From Diospyros lotus (lineage: Eukaryota > Streptophyta > Magnoliopsida > Ericales > Ebenaceae): a stretch of 64,000 bases of DNA. A program made the position numbers and the translations under genes. The notes under the pieces are model-generated. The model made no database searches and was not told the origin of the DNA. It saw only the letters and a list, made by a program, of their open reading frames with translations. The first letter of the stretch is position 1. The number at the start of each line of letters is the position of its first letter. Positions 49,101-54,928 of the stretch are shown here, piece after piece. Location of the stretch: the NCBI RefSeq assembly GCF_014633365.1, contig NC_068348.1, positions 16,572,311 to 16,636,310 on the forward strand, in the 5' to 3' direction.

Positions 49101-52100
49101 GGGAGTCCCTCTTATTCTTCGGAGCTTAGGATTTGGAGGAAGGGCTCCTCGGGCAAGCCTCGGCGCTGCCCTTTGAGGCCTCCTGAAAAGTCCTAAGATC
49201 TTCCTCGGTTGTTCTCTTTGACCTAGAAGGAGCAGAAGGTCCTTTACCTTGAGAGGTATTGGGAGCCTTCTCAACTGCTTTCTTCAGTTTTGCAGGGGTT
49301 GAAGGCCCCTTGCTTTCAGGAACATCTAAAATCATCCCCTCGGTAGTGGGGGAGTAAAGTATCTCCCAAGGGTCTTTAACTGCATTGAAGAAATAATGGA
49401 ATCAAATGTCTGGCATTGACGAAAAGAATAAGGGAGTAGGGAAGAGAGATAAGGGCTAACACTTACAGGTCCCACCATCCAGGCCCACCTCAGCAAGCAT
49501 TGGATTTGAAAGCCATTCCTCTTTCTAATCCCTACTAATACCTAGGATCCTTCCAGCCAACTCTTTAATAGCCTCGACGCTCGGAGGCTTGCGTTTGGTG
49601 TCCAAAGTCCACCCGTTGCACATATACCAGACCCCTTTGCGCAAAGCCGAAACCCCCAGGATGGATGAAGACATAACGCTCCTTCCAGTCATCTGAATCC
49701 TTAGATCCCCCAGAGAACATGAGAGACGTGGCTGTGGCCTCAATCCCAGGACGCTCCTTGGACACGAGGAGGCAGTTTTCTTTCACAACCCTCGACGATA
49801 TAGAAATCCAACCCCCTGGATCGCAATTGGTGGTGAATGAAGAAATAATCGAACAGCTCCCCCGAGGGGTCTACCTGGCCGATGCTGCATATAATGACAA
49901 AACCCATCAAATACCTCCATCCGAAAGGGGATAGTTGGGCTAGAACGATGGTGAGGTGTTGAAGGAGTGACATGACCCTCCCTTGGGGGGGCAGACGAAA
50001 GCCCCTGTCGAAGGCACATTTGTAGATGCAGAGGCGGCCAGAAACGGGATGGCATGCCCTCAAATGTGTGTTAAACTCGACCTCCTAGTCTTAGGGAATA
50101 TTGTACTTCTCCATGAAATGTCGGCATTCCGACTCACTCATCCATTGGCAGGGAATGAAAGAAGCAGGGTGGGTTCCCCACTTGATTAGCTCTATGCCGA
50201 ATGAGTTGAGTCTTCCAGATCCGGTAATTGCCATGGAAAGAGAAGCCTGAAGAGAAGACGAGAAAGGAGCAAGAAGAAAAGGAAACACTACAAAGCAGAT
50301 TGGGGAGAAGAAATGAACAGAAGGGTGAAAGTCACATATCAGAGCCTTATGGGCGGAGAATAAAGAGGCGAGTAATGATGAGCATTAATTGCTTTAGATT
50401 GTGAGTCTCGAGAGAGAAAATTTGGACAACACCAAAAAAATTAATAGCGACTCTATGAAAAGACAAAACTCCTCGACTCCCCATTAGAATTCAGCCTTCG
50501 GGGGAAAAGGAAGCTCGCCCTCGGAAATAATCGATGCGCTATACTCGAACCCTTGGAAAAAAACTTTATGGACAGTGCGGAAGTCAAGTTCCTTTGGGAT
50601 GATAGACTTAAGCACTTCCTAGGCACAAGCCGACTTCGATACTCCTTGAGCCATTAAAGTTGAATCACTCGAGGAGTGGGGGGACAAATGATGAGGGGAA
50701 TGCCTTTGGGCTCGTAATTACCCTAATACCTTGGGAAAACAACCAATAAAAGCAAAGACACGTGTTTGCCAGAAAACCAAGCCAAGGTTGACATTTAGCC
50801 CAAGTCCAGGATGGACACGTGGTAGATACGTCTCAACAAACCGGCTATGAATCTTAGCCTTTTGCTCAACGAGGATTCCTCAGATTCCTCGGCCTCAATC
50901 ATCATTCCGAAGATCATGGAGGTAGGGATTATCCCGAGCCCCTCGGAAATCGATTACCATATCCATTCCATCAAGATCATGGTTTTGCAAGGGATGGGAT
51001 CCGAATCCTGGAAGTTCGAAAAGGGAATTATTATCTTGACAGGAGGATAAAAGGAAGCAACTAAGACAAGTAAGGGGATTTTTTTTTCTCGAGTTTTCAA
51101 CTACATACTCTAGCTTTGATAACTCGGTGAACTGACTTGAACGTTGGAGTGATCACGGAGAAACGAGTCCTCGACTCCGTTTGTAGGTACTTGGTCCGAG
51201 ACAAAAGAGGGTGATCGGCTCTGCATCATCATCTTCTTCAATGGAACAAAGGAGATAGGTAGGGCTATGCTACTGGTGTGGAGAACAATTTAACCCAGGT
51301 CACAAGTGTAGGAAATAGCTACTATATATGGAAGGACTGAAGGATGGAAAAGAAGAAGAAGAGCAAGTCAGGATTGGATGAAGAAATGAGACCAATTGCA
51401 GCAGGTTCTTGGGGACAAGAACTCTCTCTAGTTGGGGGGGAGGGGGGGGGGGAATTGTCATGACCCAAGGACATAGTAGTAATTAGGTAATAAATGAATT
51501 TCTTTTAGTTGTATTATAGTAGCCTTCAGCTATATTGATTTGAATAATTGGCAATCCTATTGGCACCAAATCTAGCAGCCGGATCAATATATAAGGCTGA
51601 TCCAATCTGATTCAAGATACCACAATATTATTGAATGAAAATCTGATTTCAAATTCTCTCTCAATTTCCCTCTCTTCCTCCATTCTCCCTAATCTCTCTC
51701 TCACTGTTTATGTTCTTCCCTATTTCCGTCCCATTTCCTCCGATCTATCTTCCCCAAATTCCTTCTAATTATCTCTTAAACCCTAGGTTGAACCCTAGGT
51801 ATGTGACAATATGTAACTTTTACCTAGCCAAAAAAAAAAAAAAAAAAGAAACAAACAAACATTTGAAGTATGTAAATCTGGAATTTTGTTAGTTTTCTTC
51901 AATTCCACTCTAAAAGTGTTTCAGTTTGTAACTAATATTCTTGAATGTGCCACTTCTTTTTTCAAGCTATTATAAGACTCAGCGTAATTCATACTTTTGC
52001 CCGCTTACATATTTTGATAATCTCAAAATTCTAGTTATGTTCATTAATTTACAAACACTAAAATTCCTAACATGTGTTTTTGAGCCCAATGGAAATGATT

Positions 52101-53687
52101 CCTGGTACTCATGAAAATAAATTCTGCTTAGGGGCCATTACAGTCCAGGTTGGACCTTAAACTAGGCCTTAGTCTGTTTTTACTCTGCCTACAAGATCTC
52201 AGGTCTGATGTAGTTAGAAATGCTTTTGTCTTTTGACAATAGTTGAAAGATGGAAAAAAAAAACCTAGGAGTTAAGAAAGTAGTGTTTTGACATGGATTA
52301 TGTTTAATGTCAGATTCTAGGAAGATGATCTTTTTCTATGTTCTCTAATTGGTACTAGGAATTGCGAATAATGACAATGCAAATGTTGTACTAGCCCAAA
52401 ATTTTGGTCTTCCACTGAAGGTAAACTAGTCCATTATTCTTTGAGTGCTGTACTTTCACATGTTACCTAGAAGGCAAGATACCTGTTTTCGTCATTACAA
52501 CTTAAAATATCCAAAATGTTATTCTGTGGTGAGAGTTTATTATTAGACTTAAAAACTTCCACCTCGTTTAGCTGGAAACATTTTCTTATTATCTAATTCA
52601 GGTTCTGCTTTTTTTTTTTTCTTGCATTTTTCCTCTGAAGTGTTCAATGAAATGTGAGAAGTACTGCTTGATAAAATTATCCTGGAAAAGGCATGCCATT
52701 TTGGCATTGTATAGCACTTTTTTATCAGTTTTCTTCTAGATACATTTGGTATCACGGAAAATGATAATAATCTATTTTGGCTTGAAAACAATATTTGTCC
52801 TTTTATCATGACAATGAGTTATTCTGGAACTGTTGTTACATAATCATTCACCTCTTGGATTTTTGAAGCCTTTTTCATTAAGTTTTCAAGACCATATTGA
52901 CGAGCACTTTGAATATCTTTGTAATTACTGATTTCTGATTGCTACCCTTGCTGAATGCATATTATTGTGAAAAGTGGTTCTATTTAGTTGATGTCTTTTG
53001 TCAGAACGTGCTGGGGCTCAAGTTGTTGAATGTGCATGTGTAATCGAGTTACCTGATTTAAAGGTGCGTACATTATCTACTCATGGCTAACTCCGCCTCC
53101 TTAGGTATTTATTTAATGACTTCTGTTAATATTTGTTTTTGGTTAAATAAAGCTGCTTATTTTACACTTTCCCCATGAGTTGTTCGTACAGCTGAATCGA
53201 TCCTTTTCTCACATTTGTAATGATAACCTCTTATTCTTATTTATATTTTCATGGAGAAGGGCCAAATTGGCCTCTCAACTTTTTGATTTTTGTCAGTTGA
53301 ACGCCTAAAGTTTTTTGACCAAAATCGGGAAGTTCCCCTTTTGTTCGCTAAACTACACTCTGGAAACCTGCTGATAAGATTGTTGATTTGGCCAAACCCT
53401 TCACGACTAAAAGGTCACACTATTTGAGTTGTGGATATAGTCTTTTTTGTGAAGTAAGGTTAGGTTGTATATAGAAGTGACTTTCTTCTATCCCAAAATA
53501 GAGGTCCTCGCCCCTTTTCTAGGCAATGATGGAGTCTTGTGGGACAAGTACTTGCAGTCGACAGTGACGGATCTGTCATGCTTTAAACTCTGTTGCATGT
53601 TAGTCTTTAAATTGGTATTATCCAATGTTGCAGGGCCGGGACCGCTTGAATGGGAAGCCCTTGTATGTGCTTGTGGAGTCTCACTAG
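25063..53687 (+). CDS. APRT: Adenine phosphoribosyltransferase, six exons, 182 aa
   Basis: Converts adenine and PRPP to AMP in purine salvage; plant paralogues also act on cytokinin bases. Exons 25063-25144, 25250-25360, 27290-27382, 29313-29462, 53005-53063 and 53634-53687 join without a stop into 549 nt. All introns are GT-AG; introns 1-4 interrupt after the first base of a codon, intron 5 between codons. Conserved segments: [12 protein letters not shown] (about 25-36), [11 protein letters not shown] (66-76), [13 protein letters not shown], the PRPP-binding [11 protein letters not shown] (127-137), then [17 protein letters not shown] and LNGKPLYVL. Length is normal for the family. The odd point is intron 4, 23.5 kb of nested transposons. 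The gene looks intact, but splicing across that intron cannot be judged from sequence. No clear poly(A) signal was found. Confidence 0.95.
25250..25360 (+). CDS. APRT: APRT exon 2
   Basis: 111 nt between ACACAG and GTATAT. Encodes [13 protein letters not shown] through KNISVVA, completing Gly28 with the last base of exon 1. Preceded by a 105-bp intron. Confidence 0.95.
25361..27289. other. APRT intron 2
   Basis: 1,929 bp, GTATAT...TTTTACAG. Contains a direct duplication (25699-26224). No other gene seen. Confidence 0.85.
25699..26224. repeat. Direct duplication inside APRT intron 2
   Basis: 25699-25935 and 25978-26224 are diverged copies of one sequence. Shared words include TTCATTCTAATCCTTAATTTA, TCTTTCCATGAACAATC/TCTCTCCATGAACAATC and GGTCATTTTAAGCA. 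The copies differ by many substitutions and small indels, so the duplication is not recent. Confidence 0.85.
27290..27382 (+). CDS. APRT: APRT exon 3
   Basis: 93 nt between TTTACAG and GTATGT, encoding [14 protein letters not shown] to RKPKKLP. This holds the conserved ARGF segment near the active site. Confidence 0.95.
27383..29312. other. APRT intron 3
   Basis: 1,930 bp, GTATGT...GGACAG, with an (AT)n tract at 29214-29232. The part at about 28600-28900 has a GA-rich stretch followed by GCTATTTATAC and may be an old LTR-like insertion, but ends were not found. Confidence 0.75.
29313..29462 (+). CDS. APRT: APRT exon 4
   Basis: 150 nt between GGACAG and GTAATC. It carries the PRPP-binding loop [11 protein letters not shown], the most diagnostic motif of the enzyme. 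The following intron is the 23.5-kb one. Confidence 0.95.
29463..30527. other. Intron sequence, nothing recognised
   Basis: Contains no ORF with recognisable domains and no clear repeat boundary. Confidence 0.5.
30528..31203. repeat. MITE-like block with imperfect terminal inverted repeats
   Basis: The left end TTAGGGTGAATTACTATTTTC and the right end (reverse complement AAATAAGGGTAAATTTCACC) form imperfect inverted repeats, and the interior is AT-rich non-coding sequence. The right end abuts the copia integrase remnant. No target duplication could be fixed. Confidence 0.4.
31205..31860 (-). pseudogene. copia integrase core fragment
   Basis: Open part 31252-31683 encodes the end of the zinc region ([18 protein letters not shown]) and the integrase core: [13 protein letters not shown] (catalytic Asp replaced by Asn), [26 protein letters not shown] (second catalytic Asp also Asn) and [13 protein letters not shown] with Glu kept. 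It continues with a stop to [12 protein letters not shown] near 31210. Two changed catalytic residues show it is inactive. Confidence 0.85.
31973..32176 (-). pseudogene. copia protease fragment
   Basis: [11 protein letters not shown] stands where copia proteases have W-I-x-D-S-G-A-T-D-H-M, so the catalytic Asp is a Tyr and the Ser a Leu. Only the surroundings of the active site are recognisable. Confidence 0.7.
32160..33070. other. AT-rich insert splitting the copia gag from protease
   Basis: No copia coding sequence can be followed here although it is clear on both sides. The segment is AT-rich and contains a SINE at about 32792-32910. Exact ends are uncertain. Confidence 0.45.
32792..32910 (+). 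mobile_element. Short tRNA-derived SINE
   Basis: Starts AAGAGTGGCTTATGTGG, has a perfect B box GGTTCGAACC (32843-32852) about 45 bp downstream, and ends in A10 (32901-32910). The A-box part is degenerate. Flanks share TATAAA and TTTA words, but an exact target duplication is not certain. Confidence 0.6.
33085..34165 (-). pseudogene. copia gag remnant
   Basis: Read in shifting minus-strand frames: a start region [10 protein letters not shown] near 34160, a central [15 protein letters not shown] segment near 33660, [13 protein letters not shown] (33480-33536), a decayed zinc knuckle near 33360-33410 and a [18 protein letters not shown] linker (about 33215-33270). These follow the order of copia gag of the UBN2 class. 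Several frameshifts and stops are present. Confidence 0.72.
34400..35710 (-). pseudogene. RTE-type LINE endonuclease and linker fragment
   Basis: 35048-35278 encodes [20 protein letters not shown] and continues with [20 protein letters not shown] and HLITYKN, the C-terminal half of the apurinic endonuclease domain of plant RTE LINEs. The N-terminal half (a GSWNIG-like start near 35695, CLQETRW near 35600) is shifted. Further downstream on the same strand is the linker ([20 protein letters not shown] then YFSKLFNE, about 34440-34520). The reverse transcriptase is absent. These ORFs are often misannotated in plants as craniofacial development protein-like. Confidence 0.75.
35853..35930 (+). repeat. 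E1 5' LTR, first part
   Basis: TGATAGGCAGCCCATAACATT through GAAATGGGAGAATG, matching 40169-40246. Interrupted by E2 directly after GAATG. Confidence 0.8.
35931..36275 (-). repeat. E2 3' LTR
   Basis: 345 bp, + strand TGTCATGAACCTAGGG...TTGGGTCATGACA. It keeps the segment with CCTTTATATAGGCC (TATA box on the element strand) that is missing from the other LTR. The purine tract follows at about 36276-36290. Confidence 0.8.
36335..37668 (-). pseudogene. E2 gag
   Basis: 36667-37227 (186 codons) is a retrotransposon gag segment: [68 protein letters not shown]. An upstream piece, 37447-37668, contains a duplicated peptide ([13 protein letters not shown] / [13 protein letters not shown]). A downstream piece, 36335-36619, is unrecognised. 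Stops separate the pieces. Gag would build the particle; no protease or RT follows. Confidence 0.75.
37669..38750. other. E2 leader between PBS and gag
   Basis: About 1 kb without a long ORF. It has several similar Cys/His-poor, C-rich stretches with repeated words such as CCCGAGTCCAAATCGC (about 38310 and 38370). Probably the untranslated leader or decayed gag start. Confidence 0.5.
38751..38762 (-). other. E2 primer-binding site
   Basis: Minus strand TGGTATCAGAGC, a 12-base match to the 3' end of plant initiator tRNA-Met, two bases inside the 5' LTR. Confidence 0.85.
38765..39013 (-). repeat. E2 5' LTR with internal deletion
   Basis: 249 bp against 345 bp for the 3' LTR. The missing block lies between GAGAGAATTTTA and AACAGCATCC and includes the TATA-containing CCTTTATATAGGCC. 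The element has thus lost the core promoter in the LTR that would drive it. Confidence 0.8.
39014..39275 (+). repeat. E1 5' LTR, second part
   Basis: Resumes the E1 LTR after the E2 insertion (first five bases are the target duplication). It includes CCTATAAATAGAGAAG (about 39107), a good TATA box, and ends AGAAGCTCACCA. It aligns to 40242-40503. Confidence 0.82.
39278..39288 (+). other. E1 primer-binding site
   Basis: TGGTATCAGAG two bases after the LTR, complementary to initiator tRNA-Met. Confidence 0.8.
39300..40085 (+). pseudogene. E1 gag
   Basis: A gag frame with at least two stops. 39594-39780 reads [20 protein letters not shown], then [16 protein letters not shown] and ALAWYQWE; a repeated CATTTATGTAAACGATT-like word at about 39782-39830 marks a small duplication. 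39846-40085 continues with [17 protein letters not shown] and [11 protein letters not shown]. This is the retrotransposon gag core of gypsy elements. No zinc knuckle or pol follows. Confidence 0.75.
40169..40503 (+). repeat. E1 3' LTR
   Basis: 335 bp, TGATAAGCAGCTC...AGCTCACCA, preceded by GGTGAGTTCCGTGGGGCGAG, which has the position of a purine tract. It includes the same TATAAATAGAGAAG and an expanded G run (about 40303-40316). Confidence 0.82.
40504..40640 (+). other. PBS-like sequence beyond the E1 3' LTR
   Basis: TTTGGTATTAGTGCCAGG directly follows the 3' LTR, the position and wording of a PBS, and the next bases (GATCCTAGGACCTGTGGG) resemble an internal leader. It differs from the E1 leader. 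A second element sharing this LTR, or a recombined copy, would explain it. Confidence 0.5.
40641..42084. other. Intron sequence between E1 and E3
   Basis: AT-rich and non-coding. 41640-42060 has a GAGAGAGAGA word then TTGCCTATTTATAGG and could be another old LTR, but no ends were found. Confidence 0.45.
42085..42434 (+). repeat. E3 5' LTR
   Basis: 350 bp; shares its length with 51456-51808. TATA-like CAATATATAAGG at about 42213, and a pyrimidine-rich stretch (42280-42370) after it. A PBS, TGGTATTAGAGCA (42438-42450), follows with one change from the tRNA-iMet match. Confidence 0.87.
43055..44038 (+). pseudogene. E3 gag, first part
   Basis: After a leader, a gag-like N-terminus appears in shifting frames from about 43220 ([32 protein letters not shown]), then KLELPLFEG near 43665 and [19 protein letters not shown] near 43940, which parallels [18 protein letters not shown] in E2. 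A 65-bp tandem duplication (43801-43930) breaks the frame. The gag is cut by E4 after GFKELI. Confidence 0.72.
43801..43930. repeat. 65-bp tandem duplication in the E3 gag
   Basis: Two adjacent copies, GTGTGGTTTTAGGG...CAAGGGGCT, with one difference (GGCTGC against GGCTAC). 65 is not a multiple of three, so it shifts the reading frame. Confidence 0.92.
44077..44088 (-). other. E4 primer-binding site
   Basis: Minus strand TGGTATCAAGGC, three bases after the LTR end TTGACA; the first eight bases match initiator tRNA-Met. Confidence 0.55.
44654..44788. repeat. 27-bp tandem repeat, five degenerate units
   Basis: Five consecutive 27-bp units, starting GAGCCAAAGCTC, GAGCCATAGCTC, GGGTTGAAGCGC, GAGCCAACGCTC and AAGCCAAAGCTT, most ending in CATCATCAT-like words. 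The period is exact although the sequence is not. Located in the E4 LTR. Confidence 0.85.
45005..45155. repeat. Cluster of GTCGACAG / GTTGACAG motifs
   Basis: Six copies of a degenerate motif around (G/A)(A/G)TYGAYAGC or CAATT in 150 bp, for example CCGGTCGACAATT, CGGTTGACAGCTT (twice), CCGGTCAACAGTTT, CGATCGACAGCTT and CCGGTCGATAATT. A second cluster is at 46262-46405, and the same motif is at 63660-63910. Confidence 0.75.
45262..45776 (-). repeat. Solo LTR of the E5 family inside E4
   Basis: 515 bp; on the minus strand it starts TGATGAGGGAATATTTACAGG and ends GATCAGCTCTACATCATCA, matching the E5 LTR at both ends and in the CAGGTACTTGGT region. It is flanked on both sides by exactly GAAAC (45257-45261 and 45777-45781). 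No internal sequence remains, so an element inserted and then recombined between its LTRs. Confidence 0.82.
46262..46405. repeat. Second GTCGACAG motif cluster in E4
   Basis: CAGTTGACAGCTC, CTGTTGACAGCCT, TAGTCAACAACC, CAGTCGACAGTTT, CAATCGACAACC and CTGTCAACTGC in 145 bp. Together with the cluster at 45005 it flanks a motif-free middle that holds the solo LTR. Confidence 0.72.
46927..47196 (+). pseudogene. E3 gag, middle part
   Basis: Resumes after E4 with [27 protein letters not shown] and [17 protein letters not shown], the stretch that follows FKELM in E2 gag. At least one frameshift and several stops. Cut off by E5. Confidence 0.75.
47197..47739 (+). repeat. E5 5' LTR
   Basis: TGATGAGGGGAATGCC...CGCATCATCA; contains GGACACGTGGC (about 47321) and other words shared with the solo LTR at 45262. 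Same length as the 3' LTR, with scattered substitutions. Confidence 0.87.
47742..47758 (+). other. E5 primer-binding site
   Basis: TGGTGCCCATCGTGGGG, two bases after the LTR. The counterpart at 19036-19054 shows that the 11-19 kb gypsy element belongs to the same wider lineage. Confidence 0.72.
48109..50234 (-). pseudogene. Antisense ORF of E5 (putative gypsy-type transposon domain protein)
   Basis: Start region [13 protein letters not shown] at 50234, then [17 protein letters not shown]. The segment at 49740-50063 ([32 protein letters not shown]) matches the plant domain often named putative gypsy-type transposon (Pfam Transposase_28); [15 protein letters not shown] follows at about 49640. 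Next come low-complexity basic stretches (48800-49330) and a coiled coil of about 140 residues (48109-48540) with Leu-rich heptads. Several frames are used, through introns or decay. The function of this protein in such elements is unknown. It is read opposite to the element's LTR transcript. Confidence 0.65.
50689..51231 (+). repeat. E5 3' LTR
   Basis: 543 bp, aligned end to end with 47197-47739. Ends CTGCATCATCATCA, after which the E3 gag resumes. Confidence 0.87.
51232..51440 (+). pseudogene. E3 gag, C-terminal zinc knuckle
   Basis: Encodes [18 protein letters not shown], the zinc-binding motif of plant gypsy gag proteins, then a stop and an acidic segment. The purine tract (51434-51454, mainly G) begins within 150 bp, so no room is left for pol. 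Confidence 0.78.
51456..51808 (+). repeat. E3 3' LTR
   Basis: 353 bp, TGTCATGACCCAAGGACATAG...GGTATGTGACA, preceded by a long G-rich purine tract. Aligns to 42085-42434 with scattered differences. Confidence 0.87.
51809..53004. other. 3' part of APRT intron 4
   Basis: AT-rich intron sequence with an A18-type run near 51831 and a T-rich tract near 52610. No transposon or exon recognised; it ends in the acceptor GTCAG. Confidence 0.65.
53005..53063 (+). CDS. APRT: APRT exon 5
   Basis: 59 nt between TTTTGTCAG and GTGCGT. Completes Glu146 with the last base of exon 4 and encodes [19 protein letters not shown], which continues the family sequence directly after [13 protein letters not shown]. 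Confidence 0.95.
53255..53430. repeat. Possible repeat in APRT intron 5
   Basis: GGGCCAAATTGGCCTCTCAACTTT followed by further words of the kind found in plant MITE-like repeats. No inverted partner or target duplication was found, so this is tentative. Confidence 0.25.
53634..53687 (+). CDS. APRT: APRT exon 6
   Basis: 54 nt after [24 protein letters not shown] and TAG. The conserved LNGKPLYVL marks the C-terminus of the enzyme. Confidence 0.95.
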   Translation, partial: GRDRLNGKPLYVLVESH

Positions 53688-54636
53688 CAGTACCATCTGT
53701 GCTGCAGCATGGTATTGTTCATACTGTACATTTGAAGACTATGGTTTGGCTCCGTTTTTGTGGAATACCCTTTCATTATTCTTTTGCGTAGTGAATCTGA
53801 ATTTTGGGGAAACTTGACATTGAGTTTATTATGGCAAAGGGTTTCTTTTGGCAATGCTCAGCTCATTTTGTCTCAAGATTTAATTTGTATAGCCTGTTTT
53901 TGATATTGTTATCGAATCGGCCTCTCTGAAACAGCTTTTTTTGCCTCATGGGTTGGGTGGTTTCTTTCTGTTTCTGTGTTGGGATTATTGTTATTATTTT
54001 GTTTTCTGTGTTGGGATTTAATCTTTTTTGTCAAGGCTCATTTTATGGTTATTCAATCCCCCATGCATCGTAGCTATTCTTGGTATGATGTGTGGTACCA
54101 TCTGAGTATTAGTATTTGATATTAATGGAGTTCAACATAATAATCCCAACTCACATCTTTAGAACTCGCAATTATATGTCACATCTTACTATCTTGGGCG
54201 TTAATTTAGCACCCACGGTTTCTGCCATCACTTATCCTTCAGCTTCCGTATTTGTTCAATTATTGTGCTTTATTTGCTTTATCATTTCTTTGGAGACCAT
54301 TGGGAGAAAAAACTATTTTTCCTTTTCCCAAATCAATTTGTCCCAAGCAAAGGGACAGAAACAAAAAGAATGATTAAAAGATGTCGTGTAAGTCCAAGCT
54401 TTTTTGAACATTGCACTACCATTTTGAAAACAATTTCATTATTTGTAACTGAGTCGCAAAAATCTCTAATAGGATGAATTCAATGGGATTGAAGCTATGA
54501 AGTCTCCATCAAAGGAAAAGCTTAGAGCATCTACCAGTCTTGAATTGCCCCTCACTCAAGATTTATTATTAGATCGCTTGCTGGCTGCTGGTTACTTGTG
54601 TTATCCACTGATAACTTCTTGTTGGCCTGTGATTGA
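53688..54636. other. APRT 3' flank
   Basis: T-rich sequence expected to hold the 3' UTR. No canonical AATAAA was seen close to the stop codon. No other gene. Confidence 0.5.
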
Positions 54637-54666
54637 TCTCAATCTCAATCTCAATCTCAGTCTCAG
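54637..54666. repeat. (CTCAAT)n short tandem repeat
   Basis: Five tandem hexamers, the last ones altered (CTCAGT). Confidence 0.85.
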
Positions 54667-54881
54667 AATGCAGTTCTTAAATTCAATCTCTAAAAATCTC
54701 AGAATGCACTTACTCCTTTCTGTCTCCATCTCACCCACCCTAGTGTCTAGTGACCCACTGCTTTCTCATTAAATTAGATCATCAATTCTTATTAAAGCCC
54801 ATGCAAATTGGGATTGAATTCGGGTATAAGTATAACCTGTTATATCTTGGGAGTAAATAAAATGGTTATTTGTTTATTTAG

Positions 54882-54895
54882 TTTTTTTTTTTTTT

Positions 54896-54926
<31 letters not shown>

Positions 54927-54928
54927 GG
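54882..54928. repeat. T24 followed by G23
   Basis: An uninterrupted T run (54882-54905) abuts an uninterrupted G run (54906-54928). Either a real homopolymer pair or an assembly or sequencing artefact. Confidence 0.9.

Larger units (their letters stand above)
47197..51231 (+). mobile_element. E5, pol-less Tat-like LTR element carrying an antisense ORF
   Basis: Two LTRs of 543 bp each (47197-47739 and 50689-51231), PBS at 47742-47758, and a purine-rich GAGGAGTGGGGGGACAA before the 3' LTR. The 2.95-kb interior has no gag, protease, RT or integrase; instead it has a minus-strand gene remnant. The family places an antisense ORF between pol and the 3' LTR, so an internal deletion probably removed gag-pol and kept this part. 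Flanks TCTCT and TCTTC agree only partly as a target duplication. Confidence 0.82.
42085..51808 (+). mobile_element. LTR element E3, gag-only, split by E4 and E5
   Basis: LTRs 42085-42434 and 51456-51808 have TGTCATGACCCAAGG...TATGTGACA ends. Flanks are AAATG (42080-42084) and ATATG (51809-51813), a target duplication with one change. Own sequence: leader, gag in three pieces (to 44038, 46927-47196, 51232-51440), then at once a purine tract and the 3' LTR. So E3 carries gag through the zinc knuckle and no pol, about 2.8 kb before it was invaded. Confidence 0.87.
29463..53004. other. APRT intron 4, 23,542 bp
   Basis: Bounded by LLG|GTAATC and TTTTGTCAG|AACGTG; the reading phase and the family sequence both continue across it. 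The interior holds at least eight separable mobile-element insertions, listed individually. The last part before the acceptor (51809-53004) is ordinary AT-rich, T-rich intron sequence. Confidence 0.92.

Noticed and set aside
53465..53791. 108-codon ORF over APRT exon 6
   Set aside because: It reads the exon in a different frame; the APRT frame with splice sites and conserved LNGKPLYVL is the real one.
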